From positions 484 to 64,483 of the forward strand of contig DDUU01000003.1 of NCBI GenBank assembly GCA_002344965.1: DNA of 64,000 nucleotides, in the 5' to 3' direction. Each line of letters starts with the position of its first letter. The stretch's first letter is position 1. Below the pieces are notes generated by a model. It saw nothing but the letters and a program-made list of their open reading frames with translations, was not told the DNA's origin and made no database searches. Position numbers and translations under genes: made by a program. The stretch comes from Candidatus Tepidiaquacellales bacterium UBA2330. GTDB taxonomy: Bacteria; Bacteroidota; Ignavibacteria; Tepidaquicellales; Tepidaquicellaceae. Shown in pieces: positions 1 to 9,194 of the stretch.

Positions 1-167
1 TCACGGAATACAATTCCGTGCTACCTGATTATATTCACAGAATACAATTCCGTGCTACATGATTATATTAACGGAAAACAATTCCGTGCTATATGATTAT
101 ATCCGCGGAATACAATTCCGCGCTACAAGTTTCTACTCGCGGAATACAATTCCGCGCTACATGCTTC
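1..167. repeat. Tandem 34-bp palindromic repeat, five copies
   Basis: Five units begin at 2, 36, 70, 104 and 138, an exact 34-bp period. Each has a core palindrome with arms of about 7 bases around a short centre (GGAATACAATTCC in the best copies), then GCTAC (GCTAT in unit 3) and an 11-base AT-rich link. Units 1-3 carry CACGG/CCGTG-type arms and units 4-5 carry CGCGG/CCGCG, so the outer arm bases change together; units 2 and 3 have one or two arm mismatches. The array may continue to the left of the window. It resembles REP/BIME-type extragenic palindromes, but no transposase is visible nearby. I did not notice the same core elsewhere in the window. Confidence 0.9.
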
Positions 168-247
168 TTATAAAAAATCAAACCTCATTAATCTGTTTCT
201 AAAAATTAACTTTAAATTTATATTGAAATAAATAAACAATTTAATAT

Positions 248-1318
248 TTGTATATAAAAGAAAACGTTATACTCTCTGAGCATACATCAATAAAATTAGG
301 AGGAACCGCATTATATTTTATTTCTTGCAGAAGCACTGATGAAATAACTGAAGCGTTAAAATTTTCTAAAGAAAAAAATCTTCAGGTTCAGATTATGTCG
401 GGAGGTAGTAACATTGTATTTCCGGATACAGGATTTCCCGGGGTTGTTATATCGGTTGAAATAAAGGGATTAACATTTCACAAAAGCGGTGATGATATTT
501 TTGCAGTTGCCGGAGCCGGAGTAAGTCTGGACGGTCTTATTGTTGAATGTATAGACCGCGGTTATGCAGGAATAGAGTGTCTTTCCGGAATACCCGGTTC
601 TGCGGGGGCAGCGCCGATACAGAATGCCGGCGCATACGGGCAGGAAATTGCGGATGTACTGGAGTATGTTACGGTAATTGACAGAAAAGATTATTCATTA
701 AGAAAGTTTACAAACACTGAATGCGGATTCAGTTACAGGCAAAGCAGATTTAAAAAAGAGGATGCTGATAAATATATAATTACGGAGATTTGTATCAGAC
801 TTTCTGAAAATAGTTTAAAAGAAATAAAATACAGCACATTGAATGAGAGACTTTGTAGTAATCAGGATTATGAAAAAGTAAAATGTAAGAAGGAGAAACT
901 TAGCATAATAAGAAATACCATTTTAGAGATCAGGAAAGAGAAATCGATGGTGCTTGACAAAGCGGATATAAATTCAAGATCATGCGGATCTTTTTTTATG
1001 AATCCGGTTTTAGACGAGGGTAAGTTTTTGGAATTCAGAAACAAGATCAGCAAACTATATTCTGATTTTCCTTTTTACATAAGCGGCAATGAATATAAAA
1101 TACCTGCAGCATGGCTGGTTGAAAAATCCGGATTTAAGAAAGGATACAGAATAAACGGCGTAGGAATATCCTCAAATCATTCTTTAGCACTGATCAATAT
1201 CAGCGGAACTGCATCAGATCTGATACATTTGTCAGATGAAATTCAGAAAGCAGTAAAGATTAAATTCGGAATAAATCTTATACCGGAGCCGGTTATAGTT
1301 AAGTCGCGGAAAAATTAA
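248..1318 (+). CDS. murB: UDP-N-acetylenolpyruvoylglucosamine reductase
   Basis: MurB reduces enolpyruvyl-UDP-GlcNAc to UDP-N-acetylmuramate with FAD and NADPH in cytoplasmic peptidoglycan precursor synthesis. The 356-residue product has the FAD-binding signatures SGGSNIVF (51-58) and GSAGAAPIQNAGAYGQE (117-133), the type I SYRQSRFK stretch (162-169), the proton-donor serine in SCGSFFMNP (245-253, Ser248), and a C-terminal glutamate in the LIPEPVIV segment. Length is close to the E. coli-type enzyme. The start is a TTG with no ribosome-binding site; no ATG is available nearby. It stands alone behind the palindromic repeats. Identification is secure; the exact start is less so. Confidence 0.95.
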   Translation: MYIKENVILSEHTSIKLGGTALYFISCRSTDEITEALKFSKEKNLQVQIMSGGSNIVFPDTGFPGVVISVEIKGLTFHKSGDDIFAVAGAGVSLDGLIVECIDRGYAGIECLSGIPGSAGAAPIQNAGAYGQEIADVLEYVTVIDRKDYSLRKFTNTECGFSYRQSRFKKEDADKYIITEICIRLSENSLKEIKYSTLNERLCSNQDYEKVKCKKEKLSIIRNTILEIRKEKSMVLDKADINSRSCGSFFMNPVLDEGKFLEFRNKISKLYSDFPFYISGNEYKIPAAWLVEKSGFKKGYRINGVGISSNHSLALINISGTASDLIHLSDEIQKAVKIKFGINLIPEPVIVKSRKN

Positions 1319-1442
1319 TTTTAATATTAAGACTAAACACTTCGAATATTTTAAAAAATACATTCCAGTTAAATTTATCAGATACAAAAGTTAGAATATT
1401 TCCTTCAAAGAGATAATTTTTCAAATTGTAATTTCTAAGTCA

Positions 1443-1448
1443 TATAAT
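1443..1448 (+). promoter_or_regulatory. Putative -10 box of the tRNA-Leu promoter
   Basis: A perfect TATAAT lies 17 bases before the mature tRNA 5' end, which would place transcription start about 10 bases ahead of the tRNA. No convincing -35 hexamer is seen at the usual spacing, only T-rich sequence. The assignment rests on position and consensus match alone. Confidence 0.35.
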
Positions 1449-1465
1449 TATCTTCCACTTGTCAC

Positions 1466-1549
1466 GCTCAGGTGGCGGAACTGGTAGACGCGCTGCATTC
1501 AGGGTGCAGTCTTAGTATTAAGGTGGGGGTTCGAGTCCCCCCCTGAGCA
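1466..1549 (+). tRNA. tRNA-Leu (anticodon CAG)
   Basis: The acceptor stem GCTCAGG (1466-1472) pairs with CCTGAGC (1542-1548). The anticodon stem CTGCA/TGCAG (1493-1497/1505-1509) encloses the loop TTCAGGG with anticodon CAG at 1500-1502, which reads CUG. A long variable arm (about 1510-1524) identifies a class II tRNA, and the T arm is GGGGG-TTCGAGT-CCCCC (1525-1541). The discriminator is A1549. CCA is not encoded, since A1549 is followed by CAT, so a tRNA nucleotidyltransferase must add it. Confidence 0.97.
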
Positions 1550-1571
1550 CATCAAATAAAAATCATGAAAA

Positions 1572-3359
1572 TTGAAAAAAAATTGGAAATTAAAAACTCT
1601 GAACAATTGGGGAAACACTGCGTCTGAAGAAAGCAATTCAGATGATTCAAATATAGAAGATTTCATAGTTCAGTTCAAAGGACTAAAAAGTAACATAAAG
1701 ATGCCGGAAACTCTGATAAGGCTTTTATATATGAGAGGAGTAACGGACTATCAGAAAGTACTAAAGTTTTTCAAACCTACCATCGACAGGCTATATGATC
1801 CTTCATTAATGAAGGATGCAGATAAAGCTGCAGACCGGATAATCCAGGCAATAGACAACAAGGAAAATATCATGATACTCGGTGATTATGACGTAGACGG
1901 AACATGCGGTGTGTCTATGTTTTATCTTTTCCTGAAAAAATTCGGACTTGAAGCCGAATATTATATCCCTGACAGGATTGAAGAGGGATATGGTATATCC
2001 GTAAAATCCATAAATTTCGCCAAGGAAAAAAAGATCTCTCTGATAATATCAATTGACTGCGGAATAACTGCATTTGACAAGGTGGAATATGCAAAATCGC
2101 TCGGCATTGATTTCATAATCTGCGATCACCATCAGCCGCCTGAAAATATACCGGAAGCATATGCGGTAATGGATCCTTTGCGTACGGACGATAATTATCC
2201 TTTCAAATATTTATGCGGAACGGGAGTAGCTTTTAAACTAGCGCAGCTTATTGCAGCCAGGCTTAACAAACCTGAAGCTACTCATTCACTTTTAGATTTA
2301 GTAGCAATAGCTACTGCATCTGATATAGTTCCTTTATCGGATGAAAACAGAATACTTGTAAGCGAAGGATTTAAGCTGATAAATAAGAATCCGAGACCGT
2401 CTCTGAAAATTCTTATAGAGTCGAGCGGTTTAAAACCCGGCAATCTGAATACGGGTAATGTAGTATTTACAGTCGCACCGAGAATTAATGCAGTAGGCAG
2501 ACTCGGTGATGCAAAAAGAGCCGTAGAACTTCTTATCTGTGAAGATGATGAAAAGATAAAAGAGTTTACATTTGTTCTAAATGAAGAAAATACGAACAGA
2601 AGAGATATTGATAAGACAATAACATATGATGCGTTTAAGCAGTTTGAGGAAAACAATGATATTGATGATTTGAAATCAATCGTCATTCATAATGAATCCT
2701 GGCATTCGGGAGTGATAGGAATTGTGGCAGCGAGACTTGTCGAGAAATACAACCTTCCGTCTATTGTACTGACAACAGTTAACGGAGTGGCAAAAGGCAG
2801 CGCAAGAAGCATAAGTACATTTAATATATACGAAGCTCTGAAGCAATGTGAAGATAAGCTGATTCAGTTCGGCGGACATTTTCATGCAGCCGGTTTAGAA
2901 GTAGAACTTGACAAGCTTGAAGATTTTAAAAAATCATTTAATGCAATTGCTACCAAAAAAATAACTGATGAGGAGCTGATACCGGAAATTGAAGTTGATG
3001 CTGAAATTAAATTCAGCGAACTGACGGATAAATTTATCAGAATACTGGAATTTTTTGAACCATACGGTCCAGATAACATGACACCTGTATTTATAACTAA
3101 GGATGTTCAGATTATCGGCGATGTGAGATTTGCAAGATCGGATACACATATTTTCAAAGTAAAGGAAATTGAATCGGAAAAAATTTTCGAAGCGGTATTC
3201 TTTAATTCCGGTCAATTCAGATTTGATGAAAAGAAAGATTCAGATACATCAGGAAAAATTGTAAAAGGGAATGTTTGTGATATCTGTTATTCAATAGAGA
3301 AGAATGTGTGGAACAGCCGTGAAACTACTAAGCTAAGAATCCGCGATATTAAATTTTAA
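1572..3359 (+). CDS. recJ: Single-stranded-DNA-specific exonuclease RecJ
   Basis: RecJ is a 5'-3' single-strand exonuclease of recombination and mismatch repair in the DHH phosphoesterase family. The 595-residue product has the metal-binding motifs DYDVDG (105-110), DCG (162-164) and DHH (185-187), and the DHHA1 motif GGHFHAAG, followed by a C-terminal OB-like region. Length is typical. The start is TTG at 1572; the ATG at 1565 is in another frame. It follows tRNA-Leu by 22 bases and may be transcribed with it. It begins a DNA-maintenance run with yebC, ruvC and ruvA. Confidence 0.96.
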   Translation: MKKNWKLKTLNNWGNTASEESNSDDSNIEDFIVQFKGLKSNIKMPETLIRLLYMRGVTDYQKVLKFFKPTIDRLYDPSLMKDADKAADRIIQAIDNKENIMILGDYDVDGTCGVSMFYLFLKKFGLEAEYYIPDRIEEGYGISVKSINFAKEKKISLIISIDCGITAFDKVEYAKSLGIDFIICDHHQPPENIPEAYAVMDPLRTDDNYPFKYLCGTGVAFKLAQLIAARLNKPEATHSLLDLVAIATASDIVPLSDENRILVSEGFKLINKNPRPSLKILIESSGLKPGNLNTGNVVFTVAPRINAVGRLGDAKRAVELLICEDDEKIKEFTFVLNEENTNRRDIDKTITYDAFKQFEENNDIDDLKSIVIHNESWHSGVIGIVAARLVEKYNLPSIVLTTVNGVAKGSARSISTFNIYEALKQCEDKLIQFGGHFHAAGLEVELDKLEDFKKSFNAIATKKITDEELIPEIEVDAEIKFSELTDKFIRILEFFEPYGPDNMTPVFITKDVQIIGDVRFARSDTHIFKVKEIESEKIFEAVFFNSGQFRFDEKKDSDTSGKIVKGNVCDICYSIEKNVWNSRETTKLRIRDIKF

Positions 3360-3415
3360 GCGGAAATCATTTCAACAATTTTTTAGAAATTTCAAAAAAC
3401 ATACGGAGCAAATAA

Positions 3416-4150
3416 ATGTCAGGTCATTCAAAATGGGCGACTATAAAAAGAAAAAAAGCCGCAACTGATGCAGCAAGAGGAAAAGTATTTACAAAAATAA
3501 TTAAAGAAATTACCATCTCATCCCGCGACGGCGGAGGTGATCCTGACGCAAATCCAAGACTTAGGCTTGCAATTCAGAATGCAAAATCAAGCAATATGCC
3601 TCAGGATAACATTATAAGAGCGATTAAAAAAGGTACAGGAGAACTTGAAGGCGTAAGATATGAGGAAATTACTTACGAAGCTTACGCTCCTAACGGAATT
3701 GCTGTGATAATAGAGAGCGTAACGGATAATAAGAACAGAACGGTTGCAGAGCTCAGACACGGAATTTCAAAAGCGGGTGGTAATCTTGGTGAGTCCGGTT
3801 CGGTAGCGTGGATGTTTGAAAGAAAAGGAGTGATAACAATGGAAAAGGGAAATATAAAAGAGGATGATATAATGGAAGTCATACTCGAAGCAGGCGCGGA
3901 TGATCTCAAAACCGAAGGGGAATATTATGAAGTCATTACACCTCTGGAAAGTTTTGATAATGTAAGGAAAGCTATTGAGGATAAATCATATAAAATTGAA
4001 AGCGCATCTCTTCAGTATATTGCAAAAGATCTTATTTCCATAGAAGGAAAAAAAGCTGAAGAAGTGATTAGGTTTATTGAAGCGGTTGAAGACAATGATG
4101 ACGTGCAGAATGTTTATACGAATGCAGATTTTGCAGATGAACAGGTTTAA
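3416..4150 (+). CDS. yebC: YebC/PmpR (TACO1) family protein
   Basis: The 244-residue protein opens with the family signature MSGHSKWATIKRKK and shows the conserved GGDPDANPRLRLAI and NMPQDNI stretches of the three-domain YebC fold. Members are DNA-binding regulators in some bacteria; relatives (TACO1, YeeI/YebC) help ribosomes pass difficult sequences such as polyproline. The sequence cannot tell which role applies. The ATG start is unambiguous. Placement just before ruvC-ruvA is the widespread yebC-ruvC-ruvA order. Confidence 0.95.
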   Translation: MSGHSKWATIKRKKAATDAARGKVFTKIIKEITISSRDGGGDPDANPRLRLAIQNAKSSNMPQDNIIRAIKKGTGELEGVRYEEITYEAYAPNGIAVIIESVTDNKNRTVAELRHGISKAGGNLGESGSVAWMFERKGVITMEKGNIKEDDIMEVILEAGADDLKTEGEYYEVITPLESFDNVRKAIEDKSYKIESASLQYIAKDLISIEGKKAEEVIRFIEAVEDNDDVQNVYTNADFADEQV

Positions 4151-4195
4151 ATGTTTTTTCGGAGCTGAAATTGCTTTCAGTATTTATTTTATATA

Positions 4196-4756
4196 ATGAG
4201 AATAATCGGAATAGATCCCGGAACATCCGTTACAGGAATAGGGGTGATAGAGATCCTGAACGGTTCAGTAAAGCTGATTCACTTTGGAAATGTTACTCTG
4301 AACTCTAAGGATCACATGACGGTAAGATTAAAAAAGATCTATGATCAATGTCTTGAATGTATAAATAAATACAAACCTCAGGAGCTTGCTATTGAGACTG
4401 CATTTTACAGCAAGAACATTCAGTCAACTCTGAAGCTCGGACAGGCAAGGGGAGTTGCAATAATTGCCGGATTGAATTCAGAGATCAGGGTTTCAGAATA
4501 TTCTCCGAGGGAAGTGAAAAAGTCCGTTACGGGAAACGGCGCTTCATCAAAAGATCAGGTTATGTATATGGTGAGTTCAATTCTTAATTTAAAGAAACAA
4601 AAAATTCCTGTGGATTCATCAGACGCGCTTGCTATAGCGATTTGTCATTCCTTTAATCTGCAGTCGGTGATGGTTCCTTCATCAAATAGTTCAGTCAAAA
4701 AAAGCTGGAAATCCTTCCTAGAAAAAAATCCGGAAAGGATATTAACAAAGATATAA
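4196..4756 (+). CDS. ruvC: Holliday junction endonuclease RuvC
   Basis: RuvC cuts Holliday junctions symmetrically as a dimer, working with RuvAB. The 186-residue protein has the four acidic catalytic residues of the RNase H-like fold: D7 (GIDPGTSVTG), E67 (AIETAFY), and D140 and D143 (VDSSDALAIAICH). Length is slightly above the usual 160-175, with a C-terminal extension. It starts at an ATG, is preceded by yebC, and is one base from ruvA. ruvB is not in the window. Confidence 0.96.
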   Translation: MRIIGIDPGTSVTGIGVIEILNGSVKLIHFGNVTLNSKDHMTVRLKKIYDQCLECINKYKPQELAIETAFYSKNIQSTLKLGQARGVAIIAGLNSEIRVSEYSPREVKKSVTGNGASSKDQVMYMVSSILNLKKQKIPVDSSDALAIAICHSFNLQSVMVPSSNSSVKKSWKSFLEKNPERILTKI

Positions 4757-4757
4757 A

Positions 4758-5369
4758 ATGATATCATCTCTAAGAGGTAAACTTATTTCTAAAAAAAATC
4801 AGGAAATTATCCTTGAAGCAGGCGGCGTTGGTTATCAGGTATTTATTTCCAAAAAACTTTCCGAGACAATGACCGGTCTTCATACGGAATATTTGATATT
4901 TACATATCTTGATGTAAAAGAAAATTCCATGCAGCTATACGGATTTTCAGATGAGAAAGAAAAGGAAATTTTTAAAATGCTGCTTACGGTAAGCGGGATC
5001 GGTCCGAAGATCGCTCACACTATCCTGGCTAATCTTTCATTTGATGAGATCCTTTCGCTGATATCAGACAGTGTGTATTCTAAAAACATCAGAATACCCG
5101 GTATCGGAGCAAAGAAACTGGAATTAATTTCAATGACACTTAAGGATAAAATTTTTAAAATTGATAAAGAGACCGGAAGAGGTGCTTTTGATATACCGGG
5201 AGAGTTATCAGGAGACAGTGTCCGATTTGAAGCGTTGAACGCGCTGATTAATCTGGGTTATCCGAGAGCAGACGGAGAAAAGCTTATTCGTGAAGTATTA
5301 AAAAAGTCGGATCTGAAAATTACATCAACAGAAGAGCTTATCAGAAAAGCTCTTGATTTGGTTTCATAA
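4758..5369 (+). CDS. ruvA: Holliday junction branch migration protein RuvA
   Basis: RuvA binds four-way junctions as a tetramer and loads the RuvB motor. The 203-residue protein has an N-terminal OB fold (about 1-62), two helix-hairpin-helix motifs (TVSGIGPKIAHTI and IPGIGAKKLELI), and a C-terminal RuvB-contacting domain beginning near FEALNALINLGY. The ATG start lies one base after the ruvC stop, so the two are almost certainly co-translated. Confidence 0.96.
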   Translation: MISSLRGKLISKKNQEIILEAGGVGYQVFISKKLSETMTGLHTEYLIFTYLDVKENSMQLYGFSDEKEKEIFKMLLTVSGIGPKIAHTILANLSFDEILSLISDSVYSKNIRIPGIGAKKLELISMTLKDKIFKIDKETGRGAFDIPGELSGDSVRFEALNALINLGYPRADGEKLIREVLKKSDLKITSTEELIRKALDLVS

Positions 5370-5381
5370 AAATAAAATTAA

Positions 5382-6062
5382 ATGTCAGAAAATATTTTAG
5401 ACGAGATATGGAGCAAGATAAGATTACTCTTAAAATCCCATCCATGGCACGGAGTGCCGATAGGAAATAATATCCCGGAAACAGTTACAACCTATATTGA
5501 GATAGTTCCGACAGATACTGTTAAATATGAAATAGAAAAAAACAGCGGCTATCTGAAAGTGGACAGACCTCAGAAGTATTCTAACATTTGTCCCACGCCT
5601 TACGGATTTATACCTCAGACTTTATGCGCTGAAAATGTCGGAGAGTATTGTATGAAAATGACCGGAAGGGATAATATAATTGGTGATAATGATCCGCTTG
5701 ATATTTGTGTGATAACGGAGAAATCATTAAATCACAGCAATATACTTTTGCAGGCAATTCCGATCGGCGGATTAAGGATGATAGATAATAATGAAGCGGA
5801 TGATAAAATTATCGCAGTGATGAAAGATGATGCAATATTCAGTCAGTGGAAAGATATCAGCGACTGTTCGGAATCATTCATAGAAAGATTAAAGCATTAC
5901 TTCCTGACATATAAAGATGCTCCCGGATCTGAGGGAAAGAGATGTGAGATTCAAAGCGTATACGGCAAAGATGAGGCATATGAAATAATTAACGCAAGTC
6001 ACAGTGATTATCTTAAGAGATATGGTGATCTTAATACGCTGCTTAACAGAAAAGATATTTAA
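5382..6062 (+). CDS. ppa: Inorganic pyrophosphatase, family I
   Basis: It hydrolyses pyrophosphate to phosphate and drives biosynthetic reactions in the cytoplasm. The 226-residue protein has the family I signature as GDNDPLDICV, plus YGFIPQT and KRCEI, and the central IPIGGLRMID block. It is longer than the roughly 176-residue E. coli enzyme and resembles the longer chlamydial/Bacteroidota variety. The canonical DGDPLD reads DNDPLD here, as in eukaryotic pyrophosphatases. The ATG is 12 bases after ruvA, so it probably joins that operon. Confidence 0.92.
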   Translation: MSENILDEIWSKIRLLLKSHPWHGVPIGNNIPETVTTYIEIVPTDTVKYEIEKNSGYLKVDRPQKYSNICPTPYGFIPQTLCAENVGEYCMKMTGRDNIIGDNDPLDICVITEKSLNHSNILLQAIPIGGLRMIDNNEADDKIIAVMKDDAIFSQWKDISDCSESFIERLKHYFLTYKDAPGSEGKRCEIQSVYGKDEAYEIINASHSDYLKRYGDLNTLLNRKDI

Positions 6063-6066
6063 ATAA

Positions 6067-6405
6067 TTATTCAGTACCGTAACGAAGAATTTTAATTTTT
6101 TCTTCGGTTATAAGCGCACTTCCCAGGATATCTGTTTTATTGAATACTTTTTTTAGTTCTTCAATTTTTTCAATTGTGTCTGCCACTTCAATCACTACCG
6201 GAAGATCAGATGATATTTCAAGCAGGTCGGATGACCTGATCTTGCTTGCTTTTCCGAATCCTGTAATTCCTCTCAGCACTGTTACTCCGGCGAAATGATT
6301 TTTCCTCAGATATTCCACAAGATACTTATAAAGATTATTTCCCTGGTATTTATCACTTTCTCCGATAAATATTCTCAGTAATAGTGATTCCGATTCTTTA
6401 AGCAT
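6067..6405 (-). CDS. DUF190 family protein, partner of the fluoride channel
   Basis: The 112-residue protein matches the DUF190 pattern: LLRIFIGESDKYQG at the N-terminus, the central AGVTVLRGITGFG, and LPVVIEVADTIEKI. The fold is a PII-like ferredoxin sandwich, and the family is repeatedly found next to crcB/fluC. It starts with ATG, three bases after the crcB stop, so the two form an operon. A regulatory or ion-sensing role with the fluoride exporter is inferred from context; no activity can be read from the sequence. It converges on ppa with four bases between the stops and no visible terminator. Confidence 0.88.
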   Translation of the reverse strand: MLKESESLLLRIFIGESDKYQGNNLYKYLVEYLRKNHFAGVTVLRGITGFGKASKIRSSDLLEISSDLPVVIEVADTIEKIEELKKVFNKTDILGSALITEEKIKILRYGTE

Positions 6406-6408
6406 ATT

Positions 6409-6786
6409 TTACCTGTTTAAAATTAAATATAATTCCTTACCGGCAAAAACCGCAAGCAGCGACAAGAATACATTCAGAAATACATTAAGTCCGAAAAGTA
6501 GAAACTGAGACAGTTCAAATAGTCTGAAAGATTCATAAGCAAGGGCGGACATTGTAGTAAAAGCTCCGATAAACCCTATAAGCAGCATATCCCGTATTTC
6601 CGGCGATATCTGTTTGCCGCCCATTACATTATACATAATAAATCCTATAATGAAACTGCCTATTACATTTACAAACAGAGTTCCTAACGGTAATGAAGGA
6701 AAAAGATTGTTAATAAATCTTGCAGTCAGAAATCTGAATACAGCGCCGAAAAAACCGCCGATACCGATATAAAGAATGTGGATCAT
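6409..6786 (-). CDS. crcB: Fluoride ion channel CrcB/FluC
   Basis: FluC is a dual-topology dimeric channel that exports fluoride across the inner membrane. The 125-residue protein has four hydrophobic segments, an N-terminal GGFFGAVFRF, the pore asparagine stretch FVNVIGSFIIGF, and the TTMSALAYESF version of the TMSTF-type pore motif. The ATG start is clear. I looked for a fluoride riboswitch in the bases upstream of the start (6787-6874) and saw none, so regulation is unknown. It is followed by its DUF190 partner. Confidence 0.94.
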   Translation of the reverse strand: MIHILYIGIGGFFGAVFRFLTARFINNLFPSLPLGTLFVNVIGSFIIGFIMYNVMGGKQISPEIRDMLLIGFIGAFTTMSALAYESFRLFELSQFLLFGLNVFLNVFLSLLAVFAGKELYLILNR

Positions 6787-6874
6787 ATAACATGTTTATT
6801 TTACTTATAAAATAAATTGTAATTAATCGAATGTAAAGTATAGAATTGAAGCTTAAAAAAGAAGTGTTTATTGC

Positions 6875-7303
6875 TTATTTGCTTTTAAGTTTTGTATCGT
6901 AAAAATACTTGAAACTGCTTTTGATTTCATCGCGGACTTCACGGTATTCATTAAGAATTTTTTCTTTTGATCCCTTAGCATCCGCAGGATCAGGAAATCC
7001 CAGATGCAGGTTATTTTTTACTTTACCCGTGAACACCGGACACGCATCTTTTGCATTATCACAGACAGTTATCACATAATCAAATGAATCATTTATATAA
7101 TCCGAAACATCATTGGGTTTATGAGAGGAAATATCTATGCCGATCTCTTTCATAACTATTATAGAATTCGGATTAACTTTATCTGCAGGGTACGTACCTG
7201 CAGAATAAACTTCAAGTGAACTATCGAACGATCTGAGAAAACCTTCCGCCATCTGACTGCGGCATGAGTTACCGGTGCAAAGAATGAGTATTTTTTTATT
7301 CAA
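6875..7303 (-). CDS. arsC: Arsenate reductase, thioredoxin-coupled, LMW-phosphatase type
   Basis: It reduces arsenate to arsenite through a cysteine relay recycled by thioredoxin. The 142-residue protein has the P-loop CTGNSCRS (C9 to R15), the relay cysteines in VCDNAKDACPVF (C81 and C88), and the acid in GFPDPADA. This is the spacing of the S. aureus pI258-type enzyme. The start is TTG; no ATG is available. No arsR, arsB or acr3 gene is next to it, so it is either an orphan or retains a general protein-phosphatase role. Arsenate reductase is preferred because the relay cysteines are present. Confidence 0.9.
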   Translation of the reverse strand: MNKKILILCTGNSCRSQMAEGFLRSFDSSLEVYSAGTYPADKVNPNSIIVMKEIGIDISSHKPNDVSDYINDSFDYVITVCDNAKDACPVFTGKVKNNLHLGFPDPADAKGSKEKILNEYREVRDEIKSSFKYFYDTKLKSK

Positions 7304-7473
7304 TTGGGAAATTTTATTTGAAAATTCTTTGCAATATAATAAAATTAATAATTTAATAGGTTTAACTTATTATTAATTTTTCGGAGCATGAATGATCAGT
7401 ATGGCTTAGTGATATTTATATTAGAATTGTAATAGAGAGCAGTCGTTTTTATATTGTTAGCTTAATATTTAAA

Positions 7474-9192
7474 ATGAGATTAACAAAGTTTTTTCTGCCG
7501 ACTCTTAAGGATGATCCGGCGGATGCGGTTAATGTTTCACATAAACTGATGATAAGAGCGGGCATGATAAGACAGCTGACATCAGGAGTATATTCTTCCT
7601 TACCATTCGGATTAATTGCATTCAGAAAAGCGGAGAATATTATAAGAGAAGAAATGAATGCAATCGGCGGGAATGAGTTTCTGCTGCCTGCATTATCGCC
7701 GCATGACATATGGTCTGAAACCGGGAGACTGGAAGATTACGGTGATCTTATGTTCAGAATAAAAAACCGTGAGCTTGTACTTTGTCCCACACATGAAGAA
7801 GTTTTTACGTCAATTGCAAAACCGAATCTAATTTCATACAAAGATTTTCCACAGATCTGGTATCAGATCCAGTCAAAATTCAGAAATGAAGAACGTCCCA
7901 GAGCCGGAGTGCTGAGAGCCAGACAATTCACCATGAAAGATGCCTATTCACTTGACGCTACATGGGAAGGACTTGACAGATCTTATGCTGATATGGAACG
8001 CGCTTACAGAAATATTTTTACAAGATGCGGTCTGGATTTTGTAGTTGTATCAGCTCACAGCGGCGCTATGGGCGGAAGCGCTTCCGAAGAATTTATGGTG
8101 CCTTCATCAGCAGGCGAAGATAATATTGTGATAAGTGAAGACGGAAGTTATACTTCGAATATTGAAGTGGCTGTTTCTTTTACTGAAAAAAATGCAAGAA
8201 AAAATTCCGATCTGCTTCCGGAAGAATTTCATACTCCTGATATCAAAAGCATAGAAGAACTGGCGGGATTTCTCAACATATCCGACAAGTCTTATCTTGC
8301 AAAGTCACGTGTATTTGTTATTCCTTCAAAAGAAGGAGATGAATATGTTTTAACCCTGTTAAGAGGGGATGATGAAGTGAATGAAATGAAACTGCAGAAT
8401 TATTTCGGAATAAACATAAGACCCGCTCATAACGAAGAGCTAAAGGAAATTACAGGTGCGGATGCAGGATCTATCGGACCTCTGGGGTTAAAGATTAAAA
8501 ATGTTAAGATCATTGCAGATCTGCTTCTTGAAGACAGCGATGAACTAATAAGCGGCGCTAACAAAAATGATTATCATATCAGGAATATTGATTTAAAAAG
8601 GGACGTACCCGGTATAGAATATAAAGATATCAGAACAGTCAAAGACGGTGAGATGTCTTTAAAAACTAAAAGCAGACTCAGAATTACAAAAGCTATAGAA
8701 GTTGGACATATATTCAAACTCGGTACAAAGTATTCTGAAGCTTTAAGCGCTAAGTTTCTTGATACAGACGGAATAGAGAATCCGATCATTATGGGAAGTT
8801 ACGGCATCGGAGTAGAAAGAACGGTCGCATCTTTTATAGAACAGAATAATGACGATAAGGGAATTATCTGGAAAGGTGAAATCGCTCCGTTTAAGATCAT
8901 ATTAATCTGTCTTCACGGCAAAACGACTGAAGTAATGGAATTATCGGATAATTTTTATAAACGGCTTACTTCTAAAATGAATATTGAGACGCTGTATGAC
9001 GACAGAGAAAATGTCAGACCCGGAGTAAAATTTAATGACGCTGATCTGATCGGAATTCCTTTACAGATAGTAGTAGGAGAGAAAAATCTCAAGGACGGAA
9101 ATGTTGAAATCAAAATCAGAGATACAGGGGAAAAGCTCATACTTAAAAAAGAAGATGCTCTGAATAAAGCTGCTGAATTATTGAAATTATAA
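7474..9192 (+). CDS. proS: Prolyl-tRNA synthetase, bacterial type with editing domain
   Basis: ProRS charges tRNA-Pro. The 572-residue length equals the E. coli enzyme. Class II motifs are present: motif 2 around KFRNEERPRAGVLRARQF, the TH(E)EVFT segment, and motif 3 with GSYGIGVERTV. The insertion between motifs 2 and 3 (about 225-405) is the YbaK-like trans-editing fold that removes Ala-tRNA-Pro. The C-terminal anticodon-binding domain follows from about 470. It starts at ATG and is followed by maf after two bases. Confidence 0.97.
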   Translation: MRLTKFFLPTLKDDPADAVNVSHKLMIRAGMIRQLTSGVYSSLPFGLIAFRKAENIIREEMNAIGGNEFLLPALSPHDIWSETGRLEDYGDLMFRIKNRELVLCPTHEEVFTSIAKPNLISYKDFPQIWYQIQSKFRNEERPRAGVLRARQFTMKDAYSLDATWEGLDRSYADMERAYRNIFTRCGLDFVVVSAHSGAMGGSASEEFMVPSSAGEDNIVISEDGSYTSNIEVAVSFTEKNARKNSDLLPEEFHTPDIKSIEELAGFLNISDKSYLAKSRVFVIPSKEGDEYVLTLLRGDDEVNEMKLQNYFGINIRPAHNEELKEITGADAGSIGPLGLKIKNVKIIADLLLEDSDELISGANKNDYHIRNIDLKRDVPGIEYKDIRTVKDGEMSLKTKSRLRITKAIEVGHIFKLGTKYSEALSAKFLDTDGIENPIIMGSYGIGVERTVASFIEQNNDDKGIIWKGEIAPFKIILICLHGKTTEVMELSDNFYKRLTSKMNIETLYDDRENVRPGVKFNDADLIGIPLQIVVGEKNLKDGNVEIKIRDTGEKLILKKEDALNKAAELLKL

Positions 9193-9194
9193 AT

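Noticed and set aside
1..167. Palindromic repeats as a CRISPR array
   Set aside because: The links are only 11 bases, AT-rich and partly similar to each other, so they are not spacers, and no cas genes are present.
2282..2686. Reverse-strand open frame inside recJ
   Set aside because: It is antisense to a well-conserved gene and has the serine/isoleucine/phenylalanine-rich composition of a shadow frame.
6787..6874. Fluoride riboswitch ahead of crcB
   Set aside because: The expected GGCGATGG-type start and pseudoknot segments are not visible in the leader on the - strand.
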